Source: Streptomyces sp. Q6
Lineage (GTDB): Bacteria; Actinomycetota; Actinomycetes; Streptomycetales; Streptomycetaceae
Length of the DNA stretch: 64,000 nt
Assembly (NCBI RefSeq): GCF_036967205.1
Contig: NZ_CP146022.1
Location: 8,308,001 to 8,372,000 of the forward strand
Direction: 5' to 3'
Position numbers and translations under genes: made by a program. Positions within the stretch are counted from its first letter, which is position 1. Every line of letters starts with the position of its first letter. Below are positions 33,291-43,384 of the stretch, piece after piece. The notes beneath the pieces are model-generated. The model saw only the letters and a program-made list of their open reading frames with translations. It was not told the origin of the DNA and did not search any database.

Positions 33291-34511
33291 TCAGGCGGCC
33301 TCGACACCTTCCCCGACTCGGCTCCGTGCCGCGGGCGCGACCCTGCCGATCACGGTGGCGAGGGTCGCTCCGAGAAGGCTGACGCCGACCATTGTCAGCC
33401 AGGTCGCGGCCGCGCCGCTCGACAGCAGCCCGGAGAGAGCGACCGGAGCGACCGCCCCTGCCACGGTCACGGCGAGTTGGTTGAGGGCCAGGTACCGGCC
33501 GCGGAGCGCGTCCGGGGCGCTCTCCGCGGCGACCGTCGACGCGACGGGCCCGCCGAGCATCTCGCCGAGCGTGTAGCCGACCGCGCCGAGCAGGACGACG
33601 GCGACCGCGAGCGAGAGCGCCGACATCTGCCCGGCGGCGAGGAACAGCAGATAGCCGACAGCGAAGCAGGCGTGTCCGGCGACGAGCACGCGACTGCGGA
33701 CGCGTCCGCCGAGCCGCCCGAGGAGGACGCCCTGACCGAAGCCGACCATCAGGGTGTTGAGCGTGAAGACCACCCCGGCCGTCCAGCCCGGCAGTCCCAG
33801 CACGTCCACGGTGTAGAGAGGAACCGCGACGTTGAGGGCGAACAGCGAGAGTGCGAAGCACAGTTGATGCCCGACGACCGTCAAATACCGCCGGTCCCGG
33901 AGCACGCGCCGCCACCCGCCGGCGGCATCGTGGCCCGCACTCGGACGAGCGTTCGGAACGGCCCGCATCAGAGCGAAGGCGGCAACATAGGACAGGGCGT
34001 TGACAGCCACGATCGCCACGTAGACGCCGTGCGTGCCGATGCTCACGGCGACGGCGGAGAGCAGCCCGCCCACCGCGTACCCGAGATTGCGCACGGACCC
34101 GAGGAGGGCGAACCAGCGCTCGCGTCGACCGGGTGCGGCCAGCGCCGTGACGGTCACGCCGTAGCAGCCGAAGAACACGGCCCGACCTGCGTTGTTCACC
34201 CACGCGCAGAGCACGATCTGCCAGACGTGCCCCGCCACGAGATACCCGGCGAACCCGAGCGCCTGAGCCAGATTCGCCGCCTGTAGCACGGGAGTCGCCC
34301 CGTACCGGTCGACGAGCCCCCCGACCAGAGGCCCGGCGGGCAGCGCCAGCAGCCCGGCCGTCGTCAGGGCCGCGCCCACCTGCAACAGCGTCAGAGAGGT
34401 CGTGGCCAGGAAGTAGAGGAGCGAGACGGGGGTGAAGACGCCGCTGCCGATCGAGTCGATGACGATCGCCGCGACGAAACGGCCATGACGGGTCACCGAG
34501 GAACGGACCAT
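33291..34511 (-). CDS. MFS transporter, 12 TM, probable exporter
   Basis: 406-residue membrane protein with 12 predicted helices; GGLVDRYGATPVLQAANL after helix 2 is motif A-like, and a short central loop separates two halves. Start uncertain: ATG 34511 or in-frame GTG 34538; neither has a Shine-Dalgarno match. A perfect GATACC/GGTATC palindrome lies 12 bp upstream of the GTG. The gene follows the HTH regulator at 34569 on the same strand, so the repressor and exporter may form a unit. Confidence 0.82.
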   Translation of the reverse strand: MVRSSVTRHGRFVAAIVIDSIGSGVFTPVSLLYFLATTSLTLLQVGAALTTAGLLALPAGPLVGGLVDRYGATPVLQAANLAQALGFAGYLVAGHVWQIVLCAWVNNAGRAVFFGCYGVTVTALAAPGRRERWFALLGSVRNLGYAVGGLLSAVAVSIGTHGVYVAIVAVNALSYVAAFALMRAVPNARPSAGHDAAGGWRRVLRDRRYLTVVGHQLCFALSLFALNVAVPLYTVDVLGLPGWTAGVVFTLNTLMVGFGQGVLLGRLGGRVRSRVLVAGHACFAVGYLLFLAAGQMSALSLAVAVVLLGAVGYTLGEMLGGPVASTVAAESAPDALRGRYLALNQLAVTVAGAVAPVALSGLLSSGAAATWLTMVGVSLLGATLATVIGRVAPAARSRVGEGVEAA

Positions 34512-34549
34512 GAAATCGGAAGGAGCCACGACCCGCACGGTATAAATCC

Positions 34550-34561
34550 GATACCGGTATC
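34550..34561. promoter_or_regulatory. Candidate operator GATACC-GGTATC at the MFS gene
   Basis: Perfect 12-bp palindrome between the HTH-regulator stop (34569) and the MFS start. The same half-sites recur at 35175-35193 upstream of the regulator. Shared motif at two promoters flanking a regulator gene suggests that the regulator binds both. Confidence 0.5.
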
Positions 34562-34568
34562 TACAACG

Positions 34569-35153
<585 letters not shown>

Positions 35154-35174
35154 CCCGTAATGATCTCATGCGGT

Positions 35175-35193
35175 GATACCGTTCGCAGGTATT
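35175..35193. promoter_or_regulatory. Candidate operator GATACC-N7-GGTATT, regulator/hydrolase divergent promoter
   Basis: Same half-sites as the 34550 palindrome but with 7 bp between halves. It lies 22 bp upstream of the regulator start (35153) and 19 bp before the hydrolase start (35212). Confidence 0.4.
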
Positions 35194-35211
35194 GAGAAAG
35201 GTTGTGACGGG

Positions 35212-36198
35212 ATGCCTGACGACGCTGCGACAGAGTCCATGACCGGCTCGGAACTCGCCTGGATGCCACCGCCCTACGCCGAGCCCGGACGGTTCGGCGA
35301 GCATGAAGTCACCGTCGGCACCGGCCCGTTCGCGGTGTCGGGCACGATGAGCGTCCCCCGCGGCCAGGCCCCCGGCCCCGGCGTGGTGCTGCTCGCCGGT
35401 GGTGGGCCGTTCGACCGCGACGAGACGAGCGGACCGAACAAACCGCTCAAGGACCTGGCCTGGGGGCTCGCCGGCCGCGGGACGACGGTGCTGCGCTTCG
35501 ACAAGCCGACCCGCGCCCACCGCGATGCGAGCGCGGCAGCGGATCTGACGATGACGCAGGAGTACGTGCCGTACGCCGTCGACGCGGTCGGCCTGCTCCG
35601 CAGCCATCACTCGGTGGACCCCGAGCGGGTCTTCGTGCTCGGTCACAGCATGGGTGGCAAGGTCGCCCCCGCTGTTGCCGCCGCCGCGCCCTCGGTGGCG
35701 GGACTGGTGATCATGGCCGGTGACACGCAGCCGATGCACCATGCCGCTGTCCGGGTCGTCAGCCACCTCGCCGCCGTGCTCCCTGACCAGGTGCCCCCTA
35801 CGGTCATCGAGACCTTTCGGCGACAGGCCGCGCTGGTCGACAGCGCGGAGCTGACTCCTTCGACCCCAGCGGCGGATCTGCCGTTCGGCCTGTCCGCGCG
35901 GTACTGGCTCGAACTGCGTGACTACGACCCGGTCACGATCGCGGCCGGACTCCGCAGGCCGATGCTCATCCTCCAGGGAGGGCGCGACTACCAGGTGACC
36001 GTCGCCGATGACCTGGCGCGATGGCGGTCGGGTCTGGCCGGCCGCCCGGAAGTCGACATCCGCGTCTACGAAGCCGACAACCACCTGTTCTTCCCCGGAG
36101 CGGGACCGTCCACCCCGGTGGAGTACGGAACCCCGCAGCATGTCGACCCTGCTGTCATCGCCGACATCGCCCATTGGCTGAGCCAAGGTCAGGGATGA
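35212..36198 (+). CDS. Alpha/beta hydrolase
   Basis: 328-residue serine hydrolase. The nucleophile elbow is GHSMGGK, the acid is likely Asp in LQGGRDYQV, and the base His is in EADNHLFF. An N-terminal segment (residues 20-60, with strand GTMSVPRG) resembles the DUF3887/BAAT-like branch of dienelactone-type hydrolases. Divergent from the HTH regulator and possibly controlled by it. Substrate unknown. Confidence 0.85.
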   Translation: MPDDAATESMTGSELAWMPPPYAEPGRFGEHEVTVGTGPFAVSGTMSVPRGQAPGPGVVLLAGGGPFDRDETSGPNKPLKDLAWGLAGRGTTVLRFDKPTRAHRDASAAADLTMTQEYVPYAVDAVGLLRSHHSVDPERVFVLGHSMGGKVAPAVAAAAPSVAGLVIMAGDTQPMHHAAVRVVSHLAAVLPDQVPPTVIETFRRQAALVDSAELTPSTPAADLPFGLSARYWLELRDYDPVTIAAGLRRPMLILQGGRDYQVTVADDLARWRSGLAGRPEVDIRVYEADNHLFFPGAGPSTPVEYGTPQHVDPAVIADIAHWLSQGQG

Positions 36199-36267
36199 GT
36201 GGGCGCGCCGCCCGCGGAGGAGGACGAGTGCGGCCCTGGGCCCCGGGACAGCAGGAGAGCGGAGAAG

Positions 36268-37161
36268 TCACATGCCCCGCTGCGCCGCGCTCTGAGGGGC
36301 TGTGGCCGGTGCCGTCAGGTCGAGGAGGCGCAGGGCGTCGTGGTCGGGGCTGCCGGGCTCGGCGGTGTAGACGCCGATGCGCTGGCCAGGGGTGCCTTCG
36401 ACGTGCAAGGACTGGGACGTGAGGGTGAGCGTGCCGACCTGCGGGTGCTGGAACGTCTTGTGCGTGGGCTTGCGGCCCGTCACCTCGTAGCGCTCCCACA
36501 GGCCCGCGAAGTCCGGGCTCTTGAGGAGGAGTTCACCGACGAGGTTCGTCAGGTCGGGGGCGTCGGGAGCCGTGCCGGCGATGGCGCGCAGGCGGGCGAC
36601 ACAAGCGGTGATCTGCCGGTCCCAGTCGGTGAAGAGGTCGCGGGCCTGGGGGTGCAGGAAGAGGTAGCGGGCGAGGTTGCGGTGCTTGGCCGGCCAGTCG
36701 TCCAGGCCCGCGTAAAGCGCCAGGCCCCCCGGGTTCCACGCGAGCATGTCCATGCTGCGGCTGATGACGTACGCGGGGTTCGGGCGGAGCGCGTCGAGCA
36801 GCAGCTTGAGGTGGGGGCGCACGGTGCGGCTGGGCGCTGGCGGTGGCTCGGGGGCGTAGCGGGCGGCCCGCGCCGCGAGCTCGCGCAGATGATGGTGCTC
36901 CTGGTCGTCCATGTCCAGGGCGCGGGCCAGGGAATCGAGGACCGCGGGGCTCGGCCGGGTCTCCTTGCCGCGTTCCAGACGGACGTAGTAGTCGATGCTG
37001 ATGCCGGCGAGGGTGGCCAGCTCCTCCCGGCGCAGGCCGGGGGTGCGGCGGATGCCGGTGCCGACGGTGAGGCCGACCTGTTCGGGGCTGGTCTGAGTGC
37101 GGCGGGCGCGCAGGTAGCGGCCCAGCTCGGCGCCTTCGCTGTGCGCGCTGTCGGATGCCAT
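36268..37161 (-). CDS. XRE-HTH regulator with MmyB-like ligand-binding domain
   Basis: 297-residue regulator. The HTH lies at residues 13-75: LRARRTQTSP, then GLRREELATLAGISIDYYVRLERGKE, the diagnostic opening of this actinobacterial family. The remainder is the MmyB-like ligand-binding domain (RPNPAYVISRSMDMLAWNPGG, then RYLFLHPQARDLFTDWD). The start at ATG 37161 has a GGAGG placed unusually close. It is divergent from the aldo/keto reductase at 37339 and probably controls the three-gene oxidoreductase run. Confidence 0.9.
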   Translation of the reverse strand: MASDSAHSEGAELGRYLRARRTQTSPEQVGLTVGTGIRRTPGLRREELATLAGISIDYYVRLERGKETRPSPAVLDSLARALDMDDQEHHHLRELAARAARYAPEPPPAPSRTVRPHLKLLLDALRPNPAYVISRSMDMLAWNPGGLALYAGLDDWPAKHRNLARYLFLHPQARDLFTDWDRQITACVARLRAIAGTAPDAPDLTNLVGELLLKSPDFAGLWERYEVTGRKPTHKTFQHPQVGTLTLTSQSLHVEGTPGQRIGVYTAEPGSPDHDALRLLDLTAPATAPQSAAQRGM

Positions 37162-37338
37162 GCCTCCAGTTTCACTCGGAGAGCAGCCTGTGCGCCGGTC
37201 GGTGGGGGGCCCTGTCATGACCCCCGAAGAGCCCGCCCTGCCACATCGGCGCGATCCGGGCGAAGGTGGAGGAGCAAGACGCCGGCAGCCGCGCGAGAGT
37301 GAGGGTGCCGGGCGCCGCCATGAACCGGAGAGGGCGAG

Positions 37339-38316
<978 letters not shown>

Positions 38317-38356
38317 CCTCCCGTACAACGATCCCCCATTTGGAGTAGTGCCTCTC

Positions 38357-39385
38357 ATGCGCGCAGCAGTGATGTACGGAGCCGGCGACGTCCGCGTCGA
38401 AGACCGGCCCGACCCGAAGATCCTCAAGCCCGGCGACGCCGTGGTCCGTGTCGTCGTTGCCTGCGTGTGCGGCAGCGACCTGTGGCCCTACGGATCGATG
38501 CCCGCCACCGCGACGGGCCGACCCATGGGCCACGAGTTCCTGGGCGTTGTCGAGGAGACCGGCGAGGACGTGAGCGGCCTGAAGGCCGGTGATCTGGTCG
38601 TCGCCCCGTTCACGTACAGCGACAACACCTGCGACTACTGCGCCAAGGGACTGCACATCTCGTGCCGCGACGGAGGCCGCTACGGCTTCGACGACGTCGA
38701 CGGCGGTCAGGGCGAGGCCGTCCGCGTCCCGCACGCGGACGGCACCCTGGTGAAGCTGCCGGTGGCCGCCGACTCCGCGCTGCTGCCGTCCCTCCTCGCC
38801 CTGTCGGACGTGATGACCACCGGCCACCACGGCGCGGTCACCGCAGGCGTCGGCCGCGGTGACGCGGTGCTGGTCGTCGGCGACGGCGCGGTCGGCCTGT
38901 GCGCCGTGATCGCCGCGAAGCGGCTCGGCGCGGACCGGATCGTGCTCGCCGGACGCCACGAGACCCGTACCGACCTGGGCCGCCACTTCGGTGCCACCGA
39001 CGTGGTCGCCGCGCGCGGCGAGGAAGGCGTCACCCGCATCCGGGAACTCACCGGCGGCGTGGACAAGGTGATCGAGGCGGTCGGCACCCGGCAGGCGCTG
39101 GACACCGCGCTCGGCGCGGTCCTGGACGGCGGCACCATCAGTCGCCTGGGCGTCCCGCAGTACGAGCAAGTCCCCATCGGCCCGGCCGAGTTCATGCGGA
39201 ACATCACGCTGACCGGCGGCGCCAGCCCGGCCCGCGCCTACATCGAGCAGCTCCTGCCCGACGTCCTGGACGGCACGATCGCCCCCGGCCGCGTCTTCGA
39301 CCGGGAATTCCCCCTGGACGGGACGCCGGACGCCTACCGGGCGATGGCCGACCGCCAGGTCCTCAAGGCCCTGATCCGCCCCTGA
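38357..39385 (+). CDS. Zinc-dependent alcohol dehydrogenase (MDR family)
   Basis: 342-residue medium-chain dehydrogenase. Catalytic zinc ligands: Cys in [10 protein letters not shown] and His/Glu in GHEFLG. Structural zinc loop [14 protein letters not shown] has three cysteines, with the first canonical Cys missing. Rossmann Gly motif: [12 protein letters not shown]. Member of the carbonyl-reducing oxidoreductase run; probably NAD(P)-dependent, with unknown substrate. Confidence 0.9.
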   Translation: MRAAVMYGAGDVRVEDRPDPKILKPGDAVVRVVVACVCGSDLWPYGSMPATATGRPMGHEFLGVVEETGEDVSGLKAGDLVVAPFTYSDNTCDYCAKGLHISCRDGGRYGFDDVDGGQGEAVRVPHADGTLVKLPVAADSALLPSLLALSDVMTTGHHGAVTAGVGRGDAVLVVGDGAVGLCAVIAAKRLGADRIVLAGRHETRTDLGRHFGATDVVAARGEEGVTRIRELTGGVDKVIEAVGTRQALDTALGAVLDGGTISRLGVPQYEQVPIGPAEFMRNITLTGGASPARAYIEQLLPDVLDGTIAPGRVFDREFPLDGTPDAYRAMADRQVLKALIRP

Positions 39386-39435
39386 CCTCACGCCCCTCTC
39401 CTCTTCCCTCCCCGCACGTCAAAGGACGCTTCCCC

Positions 39436-40287
39436 ATGCAGTACGCAACCCTGAACAACGGCGTCGAGATGCCGCTCCTCGGCTTCGGCGTCTACCAGAT
39501 CCCCGCCGACGACACCGAACGCGCCGTCTCCGAGGCTCTCGCCGCCGGATACCGTCTCCTCGACACGGCCGCCGCATACGGCAACGAAGAGGCCGTCGGC
39601 CGCGCCATCAAGTCCAGCGGCATCGCCCGCGACGACCTGTTCGTCACCACCAAGCTGTGGGTCCAGGACGCACCGGCCGAGGAGAACACGCGCCGCGCCT
39701 TCGAGACATCGCTGACCAAACTGGGCCTGGACCACATCGACCTGTACCTGATGCACCAGCCCTACGGCGACGTCTACGGCCAGTGGCGCGCCATGGAGAA
39801 CCTCAACCGCGAGGGCCGCGCCAAGGCGATCGGCGTCGCCAACTTCTCCCCGGACCGGCTGCTCGACCTGATCCTCAACAACGAGATCACCCCGCAGGTC
39901 AACCAGATCGAGACCCACCCCTTCTTCCAGCGCGCCGACGACCAGAAGCTGATGGCCGAGCACGGCGTGCAGATCCAGTCCTGGGGCGGCTTCGCCGAAG
40001 GCAAGAACGACCTGTTCACCAACCCGCTGCTCACCGAGATCGGCAAGGAGTACGGCAAGTCCGTGGCCCAGGTCGTCCTGCGCTGGCTGACCCAGCGCGG
40101 CGTCATCGCCATCCCCAAGTCCGTCCGTGCCGAGCGCATGGCCGAGAACTTCGACGTCTTCGACTTCGAGCTCACCGACGAGCAGGTGACACGGATCGCG
40201 ACCCTCGACACCGGCGGCTCGCTGTTCTTCGACCACCGCGACCCGGAGATGGTCGCCTGGCTCGCGGCGCGACGCCTGGACGCCTGA
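39436..40287 (+). CDS. Aldo/keto reductase (AKR5, 2,5-diketogluconate-reductase-like)
   Basis: 283-residue NADPH oxidoreductase. [16 protein letters not shown] is the AKR opening; the tetrad consists of Asp/Tyr in [16 protein letters not shown], Lys in VTTKLW and His in [22 protein letters not shown] is the cofactor-phosphate site. Last gene of the run and followed by a hairpin. Group members reduce diketo-sugars, methylglyoxal and similar aldehydes. Confidence 0.92.
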   Translation: MQYATLNNGVEMPLLGFGVYQIPADDTERAVSEALAAGYRLLDTAAAYGNEEAVGRAIKSSGIARDDLFVTTKLWVQDAPAEENTRRAFETSLTKLGLDHIDLYLMHQPYGDVYGQWRAMENLNREGRAKAIGVANFSPDRLLDLILNNEITPQVNQIETHPFFQRADDQKLMAEHGVQIQSWGGFAEGKNDLFTNPLLTEIGKEYGKSVAQVVLRWLTQRGVIAIPKSVRAERMAENFDVFDFELTDEQVTRIATLDTGGSLFFDHRDPEMVAWLAARRLDA

Positions 40288-40298
40288 CCCGCACACGT

Positions 40299-40347
40299 AA
40301 GGGGGCGAGCGGTATGCCGCGCCACCGCCGGCAGCCGCCCGCCCCTT
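40299..40347 (+). terminator. Possible hairpin terminator after the oxidoreductase run
   Basis: Imperfect GC-rich inverted repeat (40299-40312 with 40335-40347), loop about 22 nt, starting 12 bp after the last stop. It would also serve the convergent secreted-protein gene ending at 40393. Confidence 0.4.
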
Positions 40348-40392
40348 CCTGCACCCACGTACCCCAGGCGCGAAGGACGTCGTCACCCGGTC

Positions 40393-40926
40393 TCAGGTGA
40401 GGGTGACGGTGAGGAGGCCGGTCTGCTGGATGATGGTGGAGTTGAGGCAGTCGAGGACGCTGAGGCTCGGGTAGACGGCGATGCGTTCGGAGACGGCGCC
40501 GAGCCCGTAGCCCGCGGTGACGGTGCCGGTGGAGGTGACGATCTCCTGGTTCGCGGCGTGGACGACGGTCGTGACCGGGTAGGTGATGGTGCTCGTCTGC
40601 CCGTTCTGCCAGTGGTACGTGACCACGTTCTGGACCAGGGTGTCGCCCAGCCCCTGGGCGAGGCAGCTCACCTGCTGGTCGAAGGCGGTCGTGGCGGTGC
40701 CTGCGGTGAACGGTCCCGTGCAGCTGCCGCCCCCGGCCGTCCCGAGTTCCTCCGTCACCGTCTGGTGGGTCTGCCGGGGGAGCGGGCCGAGCGGCGGGGA
40801 GTAGTCCACGGTGGCTGTGCCCGAGCAGACGATGAGCGGGGAGTCGGCCTCCGCCGGAGCGGCTGTGGCGACGAGTGCCGCGGTGAGAGCGAGGACGCCT
40901 GAGAAGGCGGGGATGGGCTTGCGCAT
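40393..40926 (-). CDS. Small secreted protein, function unknown
   Basis: 177-residue protein with a clear Sec signal peptide (MRKPIPAFSGVLALTAALVATAAPAEA, cleavage near residue 27). The mature part is Thr/Val/Ser-rich, probably all-beta, with four Cys (CSGTAT, SCTGPF, SCLAQG, DCLNST) that could form two disulfides. GGAGAAG ribosome site. No known domain recognised. Confidence 0.75.
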   Translation of the reverse strand: MRKPIPAFSGVLALTAALVATAAPAEADSPLIVCSGTATVDYSPPLGPLPRQTHQTVTEELGTAGGGSCTGPFTAGTATTAFDQQVSCLAQGLGDTLVQNVVTYHWQNGQTSTITYPVTTVVHAANQEIVTSTGTVTAGYGLGAVSERIAVYPSLSVLDCLNSTIIQQTGLLTVTLT

Positions 40927-41280
40927 GATCTTCTCCTGGCCCGGGATGTCGAACGTGCGGTGCTGCGGTTCCACGGCCGGATCGTCGCACGGGCGACGCC
41001 CCTGACGAGGAGAGGCAGGCGTGTCTGCGCGCGCCGCGATGCGCGGGAGGGGGAGCTGGTGCTGGGCGCGGTACGTGTGACGGACCGATAGAGGAAGGGT
41101 GCGGGCCCGGCCGGTCGGGGGCAAGGAGTTCGGGCCGACCTGGTACGGCTGGGGCGGGGGAGGGGCGCGAGGCGAAGCGCGGGGCGCGCGTGGGGTGGTG
41201 AAGCGTTTCTCCGCGCGCCCGGTGGCGGGCATTCGACCTGCCGGTCGTCGGGAGGGTCGGTGCAGGGCCCGGACCACCGC
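40927..41280. other. Intergenic stretch, nothing supported
   Basis: 354 bp between the divergently oriented secreted-protein start and the end of the RNA-ligase-like gene. GC-rich, with poly-G runs. I see no coding pattern, terminator with T-run or convincing operator. It must hold the secreted-protein promoter. Confidence 0.6.
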
Positions 41281-41838
41281 TCAGTCGGCGCCCGCGAGGA
41301 CCCACGCGTCCGTGTCCGCGTACCGCCTGATCCCCGTGCCGTCCTCGACGGAGCTACCGACCAGGTGGAGCCGTACGGACCGCCATCGGTGTCCGGTGAA
41401 GCCGTCGAGGCCGGCGGCCGCCTCGGTGACGGACGTGGTGTCGTACCGCCGGGCGCGAGCCAGTGTCAGGTGGGGGCGCAGAGGGCGTTGGGGGACGGCG
41501 ATCTCGCAGTCCGCGACCCGCGCCCGTACCTCACGGGCCAGCCGCCGCAATCCGTCCAGGTCGCCCGCCACGCCGCTCCACAGCACCCGCGCGTCGAAGT
41601 GCCCGCCCCCGCGCAACCCGAGTTCGGGGGAGGGGTGGGACGCGGCCAGGTCCGCGAGCGGCGCACGCAGTCGCTGGACGGACCGCACCGGCAGCTCGCC
41701 GAGGAACGCCAGGGTGATGTGCCAGTCCTCGATGCGGTTCCACCGCAGGTGGGGGTAGGCGGCGTAGGCAGGGCGCAGCGCGTGTTCCAGCTCCGTCTTC
41801 GCGGGGTCGGTCGGGGCGAGGGCGATGAACGCGCGCAT
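41281..41838 (-). CDS. thpR: 2'-5' RNA ligase-like 2H phosphoesterase (ThpR family)
   Basis: 185-residue 2H-phosphoesterase-fold protein with both HxTx motifs: HITLAFLG in the first half and HLTLARAR in the second. The family acts as RNA 2',3'-cyclic phosphodiesterase and in vitro 2'-5' ligase. Start ATG 41838 (MRAFIAL) matches the family start; frames reaching 41973 add an unconserved basic stretch. Confidence 0.9.
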   Translation of the reverse strand: MRAFIALAPTDPAKTELEHALRPAYAAYPHLRWNRIEDWHITLAFLGELPVRSVQRLRAPLADLAASHPSPELGLRGGGHFDARVLWSGVAGDLDGLRRLAREVRARVADCEIAVPQRPLRPHLTLARARRYDTTSVTEAAAGLDGFTGHRWRSVRLHLVGSSVEDGTGIRRYADTDAWVLAGAD

Positions 41839-42044
41839 GGTGGCGGGCTCGGGCAGTTCGGTCACGGACACCTTCGTACCGCATCGACCTCTCCGCCCGC
41901 GGACCGCGGTCCCGCCCCGGGGTCGGCCGAGGGGCGGACGCGCCGCCTGCGGCACGTCCGCCCCGCTCCGCATCCACCATCACGCCGCATCCGCCGACTC
42001 ACTTCGGCGCGCCGCAGAATCAACGACCGGAGTGCTGGTGCTCG

Positions 42045-42701
42045 GTGTCGGTCTCCGTCTCGGTCGCGGTCTCGGTCTCGATCTCTGCCCGTCGGTCGGA
42101 GCGGGGCTGGGCCTACCTCCTGGTTCTGGATCGTCATGGGGCCGTGATGGCCTCCCGCACCGTAGGCCTGGCCATCACCGGAGCGCGACCGTCCGTTCTT
42201 GGCGGCACGCTCGTCGACATCACCCTTACCGATGGTGGCGACGATCGGCCATCGCCGGCGTCCCGCCCGATCTGGGCAGAGTGGTATCACGGCCCGCCGG
42301 CAGAGTCCAACCTGTGGGCGCCGTACGACTCGCAGGGCAGGGCCGCGTGGCTGGACCTCACCACCCGTGCCTGGCGGGTGTCCGCGCCCCGGCCGGACCA
42401 CTCCGGCGGCGAGTACCACCTCGACGGCCGGTTCGTCACGGACGTTCCCGGGCTGCACTGCGCGATCGCCGAGGCCCTGCTCGGGCCCGGCCGCTACTTC
42501 GGCCGGGAGTGGAACGCGTTCAAGGACTGCCTGAGCGGTGGATTCGGAGTGGCCCCGCCGTTCACCTTGACCTGGCACGACTCCGAGATCGCGCGCCGCG
42601 CGCTGGCGGACGTGGTGGAGGGTCCGAAGGACGGACTCTCCTACTTCGAGGACATCGTGCGGCTCCTCGAACGGTGCGGCGTCACGGTCGTGCTCCGGTG
42701 A
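42045..42701 (+). CDS. Barstar-family protein
   Basis: 218-residue protein. The C-terminal 100 residues carry the barstar pattern: YHLDGRFVTDVPGLHCAIAEAL, FGREWNAFKDCLSGGF (Trp/Asp/Cys of the inhibitor fold), then TLTWHDSE. Barstar binds and inhibits barnase-type RNases. No RNase gene is adjacent, so it is an orphan or regulates something else. The N-terminus at GTG 42045 is a low-complexity Ser-Val repeat (hexamer GTCTCG variants), so the true start may be downstream. Confidence 0.75.
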   Translation: MSVSVSVAVSVSISARRSERGWAYLLVLDRHGAVMASRTVGLAITGARPSVLGGTLVDITLTDGGDDRPSPASRPIWAEWYHGPPAESNLWAPYDSQGRAAWLDLTTRAWRVSAPRPDHSGGEYHLDGRFVTDVPGLHCAIAEALLGPGRYFGREWNAFKDCLSGGFGVAPPFTLTWHDSEIARRALADVVEGPKDGLSYFEDIVRLLERCGVTVVLR

Positions 42702-42749
42702 GCCGCATGCGCCCGAGCGCATACGACTCCGGGACAGGCCGAGCGGACT

Positions 42750-42836
42750 TCAGCGCCTGCTGTTGCCGGGCGCGAGCAGGCTGGTGACCTTGGCGATTGT
42801 CTCCGGGGACAGCTTGAAGTAGCGGCGGACGTTCTA
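42750..42836 (-). pseudogene. Gene remnant, C-terminal fragment
   Basis: A minus-strand frame reads NVRRYFKLSPETIAKVTSLL and then APGNSRR-stop (42833 down to 42750). It has natural-looking composition but is preceded by an in-frame TAG at 42834-42836, and upstream sequence in the same frame is not protein-like. It looks like the last 27 codons of a lost gene. Family not identified. Confidence 0.35.
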
Positions 42837-42907
42837 GCCGGAGGAACCTGGAGCCGATACACCCCTGGCGACCACTCACGGTGACGTCAGGATCGACCTC
42901 ACTGAGT

Positions 42908-43288
42908 TCAGTTGTGGAAGCGCGCCCGCTTGGGGCCGCACGCGCCGTCGGCGAGGGCCTTGTTGTACGCCCGCTGCATGGCGGCGTCGGTTTCGGCCTT
43001 CGGCGCATTCATGGGGATGTAGGCCCCGGAGTAGACGACGCACGACGAGTCGGAGACCGGCCACAGCGCCCACGACCCGAAGGCGACGACGGCGGCCATC
43101 ACTGTGAGCACGGCTGTTACTCGGCGACGCGGCGTGGAGAAGAGACTGGATATCAACAGCGGATGGTACGGAATGGCGCGCAGGCAGCGGACGACCGGGG
43201 TCTTGGGCCAGCAGTTGATGGCACCTTCGGCAACACACATGGTGACACCACGACTGACCTGACCGAGGAATACGCGACACCTCAACAT
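42908..43288 (-). CDS. Hypothetical small membrane-anchored protein
   Basis: 126-codon frame. The C-terminal 75 residues look real: a transmembrane helix (VTAVLTVMAAVVAFGSWALWPV), then an outside portion with two Cys (SSCVVYSG and DGACGPKR) and a charged end. The N-terminal 50 residues are less convincing and ATG 43288 has no ribosome site, so the true start may be an internal GTG near 43104. It lies between the barstar-like gene and pqqE in a gene-poor, less GC-rich stretch. Confidence 0.4.
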   Translation of the reverse strand: MLRCRVFLGQVSRGVTMCVAEGAINCWPKTPVVRCLRAIPYHPLLISSLFSTPRRRVTAVLTVMAAVVAFGSWALWPVSDSSCVVYSGAYIPMNAPKAETDAAMQRAYNKALADGACGPKRARFHN

Positions 43289-43384
43289 GCGGGCCTACCA
43301 GTCTCATGCTCCGCAACCTGCTGCCCGGGGGAGTCGAGACCGCGATCGGAGTGGGCAGCGCGCGGGAGACCACGGTCGAACGCG

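Noticed and set aside
42682-43008. 108-codon minus-strand frame in the gene-poor stretch
   Set aside because: It runs across the remnant and the hypothetical membrane gene in another frame and has no protein-like pattern.
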